Source of the DNA: an uncultured Sulfitobacter sp. | Lineage (GTDB): Bacteria > Pseudomonadota > Alphaproteobacteria > Rhodobacterales > Rhodobacteraceae | Reading direction: 5' to 3' | NCBI GenBank assembly: GCA_905182645.1 | Contig: CAJJCJ010000004.1 | Location: 186,001-250,000 of the forward strand | DNA: 64,000 nucleotides | Shown here: positions 47,604-56,031 of the stretch, piece after piece | Numbering within the stretch: the stretch's first letter is position 1 | How the letters are laid out: each line of letters begins with the position of its first letter | Translations under genes and position numbers: made by a program | Notes under the pieces: generated by a model | The model's database searches: none | What the model saw: only the letters and a program-made list of their open reading frames with translations | Told to the model about the DNA's origin: nothing

Positions 47604-48101
47604 TTAGGCGCGCAGCTTTGCAGCCCTTTTGATCAGCATATCGCGCTTAGTGCGGCTAAGATGATCAAAATACATTTTGCCCGCAAGGTGGTCGATTTGG
47701 TGCTGCACCGACGTGGCCCAGAGGCCGACAAATTCGTGGCGATCCCAAACACCATCAGCGTTCATAAACCGGACTGTCACGGCACGCGGGCGCGTGATCT
47801 TGGCGCCGACACCGGGCAAGTTCGGGGACGCTTCTTCGTGTTCGCGCGGCTCAACGGAGCTGTGCAAAATCTCTGGGTTCGCCAAACGCATAGCCTGTCC
47901 GCGTTTTGTGCTGGCGTCAACAACTGCCAAAGCCATGCCGATCCCAAGCTGCGGGGCCGCCAAACCATAACCGGGCATCGCGTCCATCACGCCAATCATC
48001 TCGTCCCAAATGGCACGAATATCGTCGGTGATTTCAGTCACAGGGGCGGCAGGGGTGCGCAGGGTTTTATGCGGGTACATCACAAATGGGAGTTGTGTCA
48101 T
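47604..48101 (-). CDS. Peptide deformylase-like protein, degenerate active site
   Basis: A 165-residue deformylase-fold protein, third of a tandem set. Motif I is intact (GYGLAAPQLG). Motif II, normally EGCLS with the metal-binding Cys, reads EASPN, so Cys is Ser. Motif III, normally HExDH, reads HQIDH, so the catalytic Glu is Gln while both metal His remain. A working metal centre is unlikely. The ATG at 48101 overlaps the stop of the second deformylase. It may bind N-formyl peptides or ribosomes without cleaving them; that is inference. Confidence 0.88.
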   Translation of the reverse strand: MTQLPFVMYPHKTLRTPAAPVTEITDDIRAIWDEMIGVMDAMPGYGLAAPQLGIGMALAVVDASTKRGQAMRLANPEILHSSVEPREHEEASPNLPGVGAKITRPRAVTVRFMNADGVWDRHEFVGLWATSVQHQIDHLAGKMYFDHLSRTKRDMLIKRAAKLRA

Positions 48102-48571
48102 GGGGCCTCCGGATAATCGGTGCAAAAAATACCGTCTAGGTGGTCGCGCTCGTGTTGCACACAGGCAGCGGCAAAACCGGTGAAAGTGCCAACCTGCAAG
48201 GCACCATCCAAATCCTGCCACCGCAAAGTCACCTGCGCAGGGCGCGCAACACGGGACGTGCGATCAGGGATCGAAAGACAGCCTTCAGCCAACACGGCAA
48301 CCTCGTCAGAACAGTCAGCCAGTTCTGGGTTCACAAACACTTGCGGGTCGGGCACGCCTTGTTTCCAAGTCGCATCCATCACAAACATGCGCTGTGTAAT
48401 TCCAACCTGAGGGGCGGCCAAACCGCGCCCCGACGCAGCGTACATCACATCCAACATGTCCTTTGCGAGTGCAGCCAGCTCTGCGTCGAAAACCGTCACT
48501 GGCGCACACACAGCGCGCAGAACCGGATCGGGTACAAAGCGTAGTTGCAGATCAGTCACGTGCCATTTCAC
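48098..48571 (-). CDS. def: Peptide deformylase, second paralogue
   Basis: Removes formyl groups from new protein N-termini, 157 residues. All three motifs are present: GRGLAAPQVG, EGCLSIPD (metal Cys) and QHERDHLDG (two His and the Glu). Its chosen ATG at 48571 lies within the last 20 bases of the upstream deformylase; a GTG at 48559 is an alternative start. The last bases overlap the start of the degenerate copy. Confidence 0.92.
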   Translation of the reverse strand: MKWHVTDLQLRFVPDPVLRAVCAPVTVFDAELAALAKDMLDVMYAASGRGLAAPQVGITQRMFVMDATWKQGVPDPQVFVNPELADCSDEVAVLAEGCLSIPDRTSRVARPAQVTLRWQDLDGALQVGTFTGFAAACVQHERDHLDGIFCTDYPEAP

Positions 48572-49073
48572 GCTTCAGCTTTTGCATCTTGCGGGTGATC
48601 ATCTGACGGCGCAGCGGCTTAAGGTAATCGATGAACAATTTACCATCCAAATGGTCGATCTCGTGCTGAACACATGTGGACCAAAGCCCGTCAAATGTCT
48701 CTTGAACAATCTTACCGTCCAAGCCGGTCCAGCTGACCTTAACGGACGTAGGGCGTTCAACCTCGGCATATTGATCAGGGATAGACAAACAGCCCTCATC
48801 ATAAACTGACAGTTCGTCGGACGACCAAATGACGGACGGGTTAATTAACACCATCGGTTCGGGCGTTGCGGCGTCTTCCTTTGCACAATCCATCACCAAC
48901 AGGCGCGTCATCACGGCAACTTGTGGGGCGGCCAAACCTATGCCCGGCGCATCATACATCGTTTCCAACATATCGTCGGCCAAACGGCGCACGTCATCGG
49001 TCACATCAGCCACGGGGACGACGGTTTTTTTCAAGCGGGGATCGGGGTGGATCAGGATATTGCGAATAGTCAT
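48552..49073 (-). CDS. def: Peptide deformylase, first paralogue
   Basis: Iron-type peptide deformylase, 173 residues. It begins IRNILIHPDPRLKKT. Motifs GIGLAAPQVAV (about 45), DEGCLSIPDQ (about 95) and QHEIDHLDGKLF (about 137) are complete, with a basic C-terminal helix (MITRKMQKLKREMARD) that in E. coli Def docks on the ribosome. The ATG at 49073 is the first that gives this canonical N-terminus; longer readings run antisense into the lyase gene. It is probably the main, essential enzyme. Confidence 0.95.
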   Translation of the reverse strand: MTIRNILIHPDPRLKKTVVPVADVTDDVRRLADDMLETMYDAPGIGLAAPQVAVMTRLLVMDCAKEDAATPEPMVLINPSVIWSSDELSVYDEGCLSIPDQYAEVERPTSVKVSWTGLDGKIVQETFDGLWSTCVQHEIDHLDGKLFIDYLKPLRRQMITRKMQKLKREMARD

Positions 49074-49148
49074 ATGCCACGATCTAGCGCTTGCATCCTT
49101 GCCGCGCAAGCCGCACCAGTATCTGAATGATAACGCCGGAGAAACCCA

Positions 49149-50318
49149 ATGAGCTTTGACACCACCCCCGACCGCCGTGGCAGCCATTCCAGTAAGTGGG
49201 ACAGCATGGAATCCATATATAGCGTTTCCCCCGATGACGGCATTGCAATGTGGGTCGCGGATATGGAATTTCAACCGCCGCAATGCGTACAAGACGCGGT
49301 CAAGGCGATGCACGACCACGGTGTTTACGGCTACTACGGCGACGAAGGTGACTACCGCGCAGCAATCCAGTGGTGGATGTCCGAACGCCACGGCTGGCAG
49401 ATTGATCCGTCATGGATTTTCACAACTCACGGTCTCGTCAACGGGACAGCCCTTTGCATCGATGCCTACACTTCCACTGGCGACGGAGTCGTCCTGTTCA
49501 CGCCTGTATATCACGCATTCGCCAGAGTGATAAACGCCGCGGGCCGCCACGTGGTATCTTGCGAGTTGGCCAACAATGCGGGCCGCTATGAATTCGACTT
49601 TGACGCCTATGATGCGCAAATGACAGGCAACGAGCGGATGCTCATTTTGTGTTCGCCGCACAATCCCAGCGGGCGTGTTTGGACCAAAACCGAACTGCAA
49701 GCTGTCGCAGCCTTTGCCAAACGGCACGAACTGATTCTTGTGTCGGACGAAATTCATCACGATCTGACCATGCCTGGCTACACGCACATCCCGACGGCCC
49801 ATATCGACGGCATTTCCGACCGGCTCGTGACAATGACCGCCACAACCAAGACGTTCAATATCGCAGGCGGCCACGCAGGCAACGTGATCATCAAAGACCC
49901 TGATTTGCGCGCACGGTTTGGTGGGCGCATGGCGGCGATGGGTATCTCAGCGAACAGCTTTGGCCTGTTCATGGCAACGGCCGCCTATTCGCCAGACGGG
50001 GCCGCATGGGTTGATGACCTGCGCGCATATCTCGATGGAAACCGTCAAGTGTTCGACGCGGGCGTGAACGCCATTCCGGGCGTGAAATCAATGGCCCTCG
50101 AATCGACCTATCTGGCTTGGGTTGATTTTTCCGGCACAGGTATGTCGATGGAAGAGGTGATTGAACGTGTGCAGAAAAACGCTAAAATCGCAGCAAGCCA
50201 TGGGCCGACTTTCGGGCTAGGCGGGGACAATTTCTTGCGCTTCAACATTGGCACAACACGCGCGCAAATCGAAGACGCCGTCGCGCGCTTGCAAGTCGCC
50301 TTTAGCGACCTGCAATAA
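49149..50318 (+). CDS. PatB/MalY-type pyridoxal-phosphate C-S lyase
   Basis: Fold-type I PLP enzyme, 389 residues, of the cystathionine beta-lyase/MalY group. IAMWVADMEF (about 32-41) is the group's substrate-loop signature, and SPHNPSGRVW (about 158) and VSDEIHHDL (about 197) carry the PLP-binding Asn and Asp. TATTKTFNIAGGHAG (about 230) holds the Schiff-base Lys. It cleaves cystathionine, cysteine or similar thioethers; the natural substrate is not fixed. Divergent from the deformylase operon. Confidence 0.9.
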   Translation: MSFDTTPDRRGSHSSKWDSMESIYSVSPDDGIAMWVADMEFQPPQCVQDAVKAMHDHGVYGYYGDEGDYRAAIQWWMSERHGWQIDPSWIFTTHGLVNGTALCIDAYTSTGDGVVLFTPVYHAFARVINAAGRHVVSCELANNAGRYEFDFDAYDAQMTGNERMLILCSPHNPSGRVWTKTELQAVAAFAKRHELILVSDEIHHDLTMPGYTHIPTAHIDGISDRLVTMTATTKTFNIAGGHAGNVIIKDPDLRARFGGRMAAMGISANSFGLFMATAAYSPDGAAWVDDLRAYLDGNRQVFDAGVNAIPGVKSMALESTYLAWVDFSGTGMSMEEVIERVQKNAKIAASHGPTFGLGGDNFLRFNIGTTRAQIEDAVARLQVAFSDLQ

Positions 50319-50319
50319 C

Positions 50320-50667
50320 TTAACTCGTGATTAGGCCGGCTGGTACAAAGTCGGGGCGTTCATAATCAACAGGGGCTGCATCTGTCACAGGGTGCAGCCA
50401 TTTAAATTCGAAAATGCGCTCTTCACCCTCGACAGATGATCCAACGATCAGGCACTGATACAGGTGACGGGCACCGTCATAAATTTCGACGCGGCCGCGC
50501 AATTTTTCTGCAACATCAATATCAAGCGAAAATCCAGCGTCCCAAAAACGGCGGATACGGTAGACATTATCACCGTCATGCACGCACAAACGATCCTTGC
50601 GCTTTAACGCTTCTTTGCGGGCAGCGTCCAATCCTTGGCGCACGGCTTCTGGCAAAAAGTCATTCAT
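50320..50667 (-). CDS. Small conserved protein of unknown function
   Basis: A 115-residue soluble protein beginning MNDFLPEAVRQGLDAARKEALKRKDRL with a basic helical N-terminus, then a mixed strand-rich middle (FSLDIDVAEKLRGRVEIYDGARHLYQCLIV, positions about 46-75). No metal or catalytic motif stands out. The ATG at 50667 was chosen for the helix start. It converges with the lyase gene and precedes cobM by a spacer of about 90 bases. I do not recognise a named family. Confidence 0.75.
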   Translation of the reverse strand: MNDFLPEAVRQGLDAARKEALKRKDRLCVHDGDNVYRIRRFWDAGFSLDIDVAEKLRGRVEIYDGARHLYQCLIVGSSVEGEERIFEFKWLHPVTDAAPVDYERPDFVPAGLITS

Positions 50668-50757
50668 CGGTCGTCCCCTTTGGCCCAACAATGGAGCGCA
50701 ATGTATGAAGATCAAGTGACAAAATCCGCCGCGTTGCAGCGAAATTGTGCAATACCC

Positions 50758-51531
50758 CTACGAATTAACGGCCGCCTTTGGGCGCAAAACATGCGGACGG
50801 GACGCATCATAAAGCGCGCTATCGGGAAATCCGTGGTTTTCAGCCAAAGCAGGACCAACGAGAATCAGCGCAGTGCGCGTAATCTTGGCAGCGCGTGCTT
50901 TTTCACGCACGTCCATCAACGTGCCGCGAATAATCAACTGATCCGGCCAGCCAACGCGGTAGATCACAGCGACCGGACAATCCGCACCATAATACGGGAC
51001 CAATTGGCGTTCGATCTCGCGCATCGCACGGATACCAAGATGAATAGCCAACGTGGCACCTGTCTTGGCAAAATTCTCAAGCGTTTCACCTGCGGGCATA
51101 CCTGTCGATTTCATAGACATGCGCGTCAGGACGATGGATTGGGCAACTTCTGGCACCGTCAATTCGGTCCCCAACGCAGCCGCAGCGGCGGCATAAGCGG
51201 GGACACCGGGGATGATCTGATAGTCAATTCCTGCGACTTTTAGCCGACGGATTTGCTCCGCAATTGCACCATAAAGCGACGGATCACCCGAATGCACACG
51301 GGCGACGTTTTGGCCCTTCGCATGGGCCTCTACAATCTGGCCGTGGGTTTCATTCAACGTCATTGGGGCAGTATCCATGACCAACGCACCTTCGGGGGCG
51401 CATGCAACAACGGCCTCTGGTACAAGTGATCCGGCATATAAACACACGGGACATTCACCGATCACACGCGCGGCTTTGATGGTCAAAAGTTCCGGATCAC
51501 CCGGACCTGCACCGATAAAATAGACTGTCAT
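50758..51531 (-). CDS. cobM: Precorrin-4 C11-methyltransferase
   Basis: Adds the C11 methyl in aerobic cobalamin synthesis, 257 residues, tetrapyrrole methylase fold. It begins VYFIGAGPGDPELLTIKAAR (glycine loop), has VARVHSGDPSLYGAI near 78 and PGVPAYAAAAAALG near 107 (the CobM-type PGV block). It is the last gene of the reverse cob operon and abuts the cbiG-cobJ fusion (1-base gap). Confidence 0.93.
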   Translation of the reverse strand: MTVYFIGAGPGDPELLTIKAARVIGECPVCLYAGSLVPEAVVACAPEGALVMDTAPMTLNETHGQIVEAHAKGQNVARVHSGDPSLYGAIAEQIRRLKVAGIDYQIIPGVPAYAAAAAALGTELTVPEVAQSIVLTRMSMKSTGMPAGETLENFAKTGATLAIHLGIRAMREIERQLVPYYGADCPVAVIYRVGWPDQLIIRGTLMDVREKARAAKITRTALILVGPALAENHGFPDSALYDASRPHVLRPKAAVNS

Positions 51532-53376
51532 TTAGGATGCCTCCTCGGACATATATGGGTCATCGCGCTTGGCAGTCAAATCGCCGTCAATTTTGCGGGC
51601 ATAGCCACGCGGTGTGAACATACGAGGGCCCTCGCCCATCTGGGCAAGGCGCGAATTACTGGACCCGATAAGAACCACGGTCAGCATATCAACTTCATCA
51701 ACCTCAAGCTGATCTAGGCGGCGATAACGTACATTTTCCTCCGGACGGCCCAGCGAACTGGCAAGCATCACTGGCGTGTCCGCAGGGCGGTGTTGCAACA
51801 AAATGTCGCGGGCCTCAGCGAGCAATGTGCGGCGGGTTTTCGACACCGGATTATAGAACGCAATGACAAAATCGCCCTCAGCTGCGGCATGCAAACGGCG
51901 GATGATATCGTCACGCGGGGTCAGGAGATCAGACAAGCTAATGGTGCAAAAATCATGCCCCAATGGCGCGCCGGCTCGGGCGGCAGCGCCCTGAAGGGCG
52001 CTCACGCCGGGCGAGCAAATAACTTCGACGCGGCGAGCAGCGTCAGACACGCCTTCTTCGGCAGCGGTTCGGTCCAACAGTTCAAACACCAATGCTCCCA
52101 TCGCATAAATCCCTGCATCACCCGAACACACCAACGCTACGTTCTTGCCCTTGCCAGCTTGTTCCAGCGCATAGCGACAACGGGCCTCTTCTCCGCCCAG
52201 CGGGAAATCAGACCGATCCTTGCCAACAGCCAAGGGACCAAGCAGATCGATATACAACCCGTAGCCCACAAGCTCCTCAGCCTCAGCCACCAATCGGGAC
52301 ACCTCTGGCGTTCGCCAAGCCGCTTGCCCCGGGCCGATGCCAACGACCGACAACCGACCACGGGCGCGACCCTGCATGGCAACCAAAGGCGCTAGAGCAA
52401 TCGCAAGCGCACAGGTCGCATTGGCAGTCTTATGTTTGGCAACAAACAACGTGGCAGCCGGCCCTGCTTGGGCCAATGCAGCCGCCTCGGATACACCGTG
52501 GGTACCTACTTCGGCAAAAACAACATCAGACGGATTTTCCAAACGCGGTGTCTCGGCTTCTAGAACATCCGCCTCAAACAATCGCATTGGCGCCCCCATG
52601 CTTGCAGCCAACTGGATAATTGCAGGTTCATCCGCCTTAAGCGTAATCGTATTCACAGAATGGATCACCGCAGGCGTGATATTTGCAGCAACAAGAACCT
52701 CATGAACCAGTGTAGCCAATTCAGCAGGGTCGCAATCGCGTGCGCAGCCAACACCCAGTGTCAGGCGCTGCGGGGCAAACTGTAGATGCGTTTCGCCCAA
52801 ATCGGCGATGCGGTCCATCGTCGCTGAAATCTGCAACGTGTCACCGACTGGCAAATTAGCAAGCCAAGGTGCATCACCAACGACCTTGGCACCACCACCC
52901 GATAGCAGCGCAGCCATTGCACCCTTTGCATCATCACGGTTGACCAACGCCCAACCAGCAGGCGGCTCGTCCAAGGCAACACCCAAGGCAACATCACCGG
53001 CCGTCGTGACAGCAGCAATAGCGCCCAACGCGTCGGCAATTTGTGCGGCCAGCTTATTTGCGCCGCGATGCCCGCCCAACAAAGGAACAACAACTGCGCC
53101 ATCATCGGACACAGACAACACCGGAGGCTCCGCCAGTTTATCCATCAACAACGGGCCAACGGCGCGGATCAAAATGCCACTGGCACAGACGCCGATCACT
53201 GGAACACCAGCAGCAAACAAATCACGAGTGTGATCCAATGCATTGGTGAAAAATGCGTCCGCTTGATCAACACGGCCCTTACGGCCATGAACCTTGGCAC
53301 CCAGTAAGGCGGCAATCTTATGGGCTGTCGATTCTCCCGAACGGGACAGTGTTAGAACAACAGGGGCTACAGCCAT
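51532..53376 (-). CDS. cobJ: CbiG-CobJ fusion: cobalamin biosynthesis protein / precorrin-3B C17-methyltransferase
   Basis: A 614-residue fusion. Residues about 1-345 are a CbiG/CobE-like pair of domains (N-terminal VCASGILIRAVGPLL and C-terminal LTLGVGCARDCDP, AEVGTHGVSEAAAL). Residues about 350-600 are the CobJ methylase starting LSVVGIGPGQAAWRTPE with LVCSGDAGIYAMG and ICSPGVSALQGAAARAGAPLGHDFC. CobJ contracts the ring while methylating C17; CbiG-type domains take part in the lactone or acetaldehyde step in anaerobes and the role here is inferred. It overlaps cobI by 10 bases. Confidence 0.92.
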   Translation of the reverse strand: MAVAPVVLTLSRSGESTAHKIAALLGAKVHGRKGRVDQADAFFTNALDHTRDLFAAGVPVIGVCASGILIRAVGPLLMDKLAEPPVLSVSDDGAVVVPLLGGHRGANKLAAQIADALGAIAAVTTAGDVALGVALDEPPAGWALVNRDDAKGAMAALLSGGGAKVVGDAPWLANLPVGDTLQISATMDRIADLGETHLQFAPQRLTLGVGCARDCDPAELATLVHEVLVAANITPAVIHSVNTITLKADEPAIIQLAASMGAPMRLFEADVLEAETPRLENPSDVVFAEVGTHGVSEAAALAQAGPAATLFVAKHKTANATCALAIALAPLVAMQGRARGRLSVVGIGPGQAAWRTPEVSRLVAEAEELVGYGLYIDLLGPLAVGKDRSDFPLGGEEARCRYALEQAGKGKNVALVCSGDAGIYAMGALVFELLDRTAAEEGVSDAARRVEVICSPGVSALQGAAARAGAPLGHDFCTISLSDLLTPRDDIIRRLHAAAEGDFVIAFYNPVSKTRRTLLAEARDILLQHRPADTPVMLASSLGRPEENVRYRRLDQLEVDEVDMLTVVLIGSSNSRLAQMGEGPRMFTPRGYARKIDGDLTAKRDDPYMSEEAS

Positions 53377-54128
53377 GGGTCGGCTCCTTTAGTGAGCAAA
53401 ATCATCGAAAAATAAGGGGCCTTTTCAGGGGCATCCGCCAAGGGCAAGACCACCTCTTGGGGCAGGGTCGCGCGTTCAACGTAAACCGCATGGTCAGTCA
53501 GACCCAAGCCATCGATCACATTGCGAATTTTGGCCATATGGCGGCCAACCTTCATTATCACAACGCTTTCGGCACCATCAATGCGTGCGCGCAATTCGTC
53601 CGCCGGCAACGGGCCCGGCAATACCGTCAGCCGCTCATTGCGGGCTGCAAGCGGCATACCAGCGCTGGCTGCACACGCAGTGATTGATGTAACACCCGGT
53701 ACGACTTCAACTTGGTATTTGCCCGAAAGGCGCGCAAACACATACATAAACGAGCCATAGAAAAACGGGTCACCTTCGCACAAGCAAATGACATCTTCAC
53801 CTGCGTCTAAGACAGCCGCAATATCAGCAGCACCCTTGTCATAGGCCGCCTGCGCTGGTGCACGTTCCACTGTCATAGGGACATCCATGACAATCTCGCG
53901 GCATGACGGGGCAATCAGTTCGGCGGCAATAGATCGCGCAAAACTATCACCGCCAGCCAACGTTGGGTATGCGATAACCGACGCGTTCTCAATCAAGCGG
54001 GCAGCGCGGAGAGTCATCAAATCAGCAGCTCCAGGGCCAAGACCAACGCCGTACAACGTACCTTGGCCAGTCTGGTTTTGGGACGGTGGGTGGGGCGTCG
54101 GCGTCAGCTGCGCGTCATCAATTGTCAT
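53367..54128 (-). CDS. cobI: Precorrin-2 C20-methyltransferase
   Basis: Methylates C20 of precorrin-2, 253 residues. An N-terminal extension of 20 residues rich in Pro/Gln precedes the tetrapyrrole methylase start LYGVGLGPGAADLMTLRAAR. The ICLCEGDPFFYGSFMYVF and VVPGVTSITACAASAG blocks are CobI/CbiL type. The ATG overlaps the cobL stop (ATGA), so the operon is translationally coupled here. Confidence 0.93.
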   Translation of the reverse strand: MTIDDAQLTPTPHPPSQNQTGQGTLYGVGLGPGAADLMTLRAARLIENASVIAYPTLAGGDSFARSIAAELIAPSCREIVMDVPMTVERAPAQAAYDKGAADIAAVLDAGEDVICLCEGDPFFYGSFMYVFARLSGKYQVEVVPGVTSITACAASAGMPLAARNERLTVLPGPLPADELRARIDGAESVVIMKVGRHMAKIRNVIDGLGLTDHAVYVERATLPQEVVLPLADAPEKAPYFSMILLTKGADPWL

Positions 54129-55327
54129 CGTTTCACAAGACTCCATTGGGTAACGGGCATCGCAGGACGCCAACCAGTCAATCGGCCAACGGGCTCTGCA
54201 CGGCACACAGAAATGCGCACAAGATCGCCGCCATATTTAGCGTGCAACTCCATCAAGACCGCTTCACTTTCCAACGTAACAGCGTTGGCCACAAGACGAC
54301 CAAGCGGGCGCAACGCAGCCCATGCAGCCTCAAACGTCTGCAGGCTCAAGCCGCCGCCAATGAAAATCGCATCCGGTGCAGGTAAACCATCTAGGGCGGC
54401 GGGCACAGTCCCATCAACCAATTCCAATTTCGGCGCACCAAGCGCCAAGGCGTTGGCGCCAGCCATGGCCCGCCTATCTGCGCGCGGCTCAATGCCAATC
54501 GCGCGGGCATAACGGGCCGCGCGCATCCACTCGATAGCAACCGACCCAGACCCGCATCCGATATCCCACAACAACGCGCCACGCATCGGCATTAACTTGG
54601 CCAATGTGGCTGCACGGACTTCTTGCTTGGTCATTGTACCATCAGACTGGAACAGTGCATCAGCCAAACCGGGCACACGGGGCAACAGCGCGGCATCAGG
54701 AGCCGCGATACACTCGACAGCCAATGTATTAAACGCAGGCACGTCGTGATCCCAGCTTTCAGCCAACCCATCAAAGCGAAGCTCATCTTTGCCGCCCATC
54801 GCAGCCAGCACAGTCATGGACGATTTACCAAACCCACGATCCGTCAAAAATGCGGCGATCTGCGCAGGCGTCTCGGCCCCAGTTGTCAGCACCAACAACC
54901 GCGCATCGGGCTGAATAAACGCAATCATCTGCTCAACAGGGCGGCCATGTACGGTCAGGGTTTCGACGTCCGGCAACGACCAACCCATACGGGCAGCAGC
55001 CAGTTGGAACGCAGACAGCTGCGGGTGATAAACAATCTCAGACGGATCGATTGACCGACCAATGCGTGCACCAACCGAAAACCAAAGCGGATCGCCCGTG
55101 ACCAAAATCACGGCGCGACGGCCGCGCATACCTTCAATCGCGTCGATCATCGCATCAAAGGGCGATGGCCACGCGATGCGATTTGCACCGATCCCATCAG
55201 CCAAAGCGTGGTGTCGCTTCCCGCCCAAGATCACCTCGGCAGCCTCAACCACAGCGCGGGTTGCAGGAACCAAGCCGTCCAAACCGTCTTCGCCAATCCC
55301 AACGATATGCAGCCACGGGGCGGTCAT
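54125..55327 (-). CDS. cobL: Precorrin-6Y C5,15-methyltransferase (decarboxylating)
   Basis: Bifunctional enzyme of 400 residues: an N-terminal CbiE-type methylase domain (WLHIVGIGEDGLDGL, then VTGDPLWFSVGARIG) and a C-terminal CbiT-type domain (TMTKQEVRA, LWDIGCGSGSVAIEW, DAIFIGGG). It methylates C5 and C15 and decarboxylates the ring-C acetate. The ATG at 55327 overlaps the cobH stop (ATGA). Confidence 0.93.
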   Translation of the reverse strand: MTAPWLHIVGIGEDGLDGLVPATRAVVEAAEVILGGKRHHALADGIGANRIAWPSPFDAMIDAIEGMRGRRAVILVTGDPLWFSVGARIGRSIDPSEIVYHPQLSAFQLAAARMGWSLPDVETLTVHGRPVEQMIAFIQPDARLLVLTTGAETPAQIAAFLTDRGFGKSSMTVLAAMGGKDELRFDGLAESWDHDVPAFNTLAVECIAAPDAALLPRVPGLADALFQSDGTMTKQEVRAATLAKLMPMRGALLWDIGCGSGSVAIEWMRAARYARAIGIEPRADRRAMAGANALALGAPKLELVDGTVPAALDGLPAPDAIFIGGGLSLQTFEAAWAALRPLGRLVANAVTLESEAVLMELHAKYGGDLVRISVCRAEPVGRLTGWRPAMPVTQWSLVKR

Positions 55328-55962
55328 TGTTTGTCCTCTGGCAAACCAGCAGCCAACGCGTTCACCGCAGCAGACGCCATAGCAGACCCGCCGCGACGGC
55401 CACGCAACGCAACAAAATCGCAACCACGCGGGTTGGCAGCAAGTTCGGCTTTGCTTTCAGCCGCCCCGATGAACCCCACCGGAAATCCAAGTATAACCGC
55501 AGGCTTCGGGGCACCCACATCGATCAATTCAAGCAAATGGAACAACGCCGTTGGCGCATTGCCAATAGCCACAACTGCACCGTCAAGATAATCTGCCCAA
55601 AGCTCCACCGCTGCAGCAGATCGCGTGTTGCCGATCACCTTAGCACGGTCAGGGACAGATGGGTCATTAAGCGTGACAATCACCTTATTATCCGCTGGCA
55701 GATACCGGCGGATAATGCCCGCACCAACCATTTCGCAATCGCACAAAATCGGTTTACCGGCCTGCAAAGCGGCGTGACCCGCGCCATATGCGCCTTTCGA
55801 CCAAGCAAGCCTGTCGGCCACCTCGATCATGCCGCAAGCATGGATCAACCGCGTGATCAGCGGATGCATATCCGCCTGAAACCGGTCCAGCCGCGCCTCT
55901 GCGCGCACAGTTGCAAAACTGGCCGCGTAGATCGCGCTTGGGTCTTTTTCATATGTGCGCAC
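55324..55962 (-). CDS. cobH: Precorrin-8X methylmutase
   Basis: Moves a methyl from C11 to C12 to give hydrogenobyrinic acid, 212 residues. KDPSAIYAASFATVRAEA, DRFQADMHPLITRLIHACGM (with the catalytic His), CDCEMVGAGI and GNAPTALFHLLE with GFPVGFIGAAESK are all present. The start is GTG at 55962 by homology of the N-terminus (TYEKDPSAIY). A gap of about 70 bases separates it from the chelatase gene upstream. Confidence 0.93.
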   Translation of the reverse strand: MRTYEKDPSAIYAASFATVRAEARLDRFQADMHPLITRLIHACGMIEVADRLAWSKGAYGAGHAALQAGKPILCDCEMVGAGIIRRYLPADNKVIVTLNDPSVPDRAKVIGNTRSAAAVELWADYLDGAVVAIGNAPTALFHLLELIDVGAPKPAVILGFPVGFIGAAESKAELAANPRGCDFVALRGRRGGSAMASAAVNALAAGLPEDKQ

Positions 55963-56031
55963 GAGCGTGAGCTTTCTGCTTGGTGCCGGTGTTGGAGCCT
56001 CCGGCGGGAGTATTTATAACAAAGCGAGGCG

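Noticed and set aside
47367..48116. 249-codon forward open frame opposite fmt and the third deformylase
   Set aside because: Shadow of the real reverse genes; rich in Arg/His and with no recognisable motif.
49074..49391. N-terminal extension of the first deformylase (about 106 residues)
   Set aside because: It runs antisense into the PatB/MalY gene; the canonical deformylase start is the ATG at 49073.
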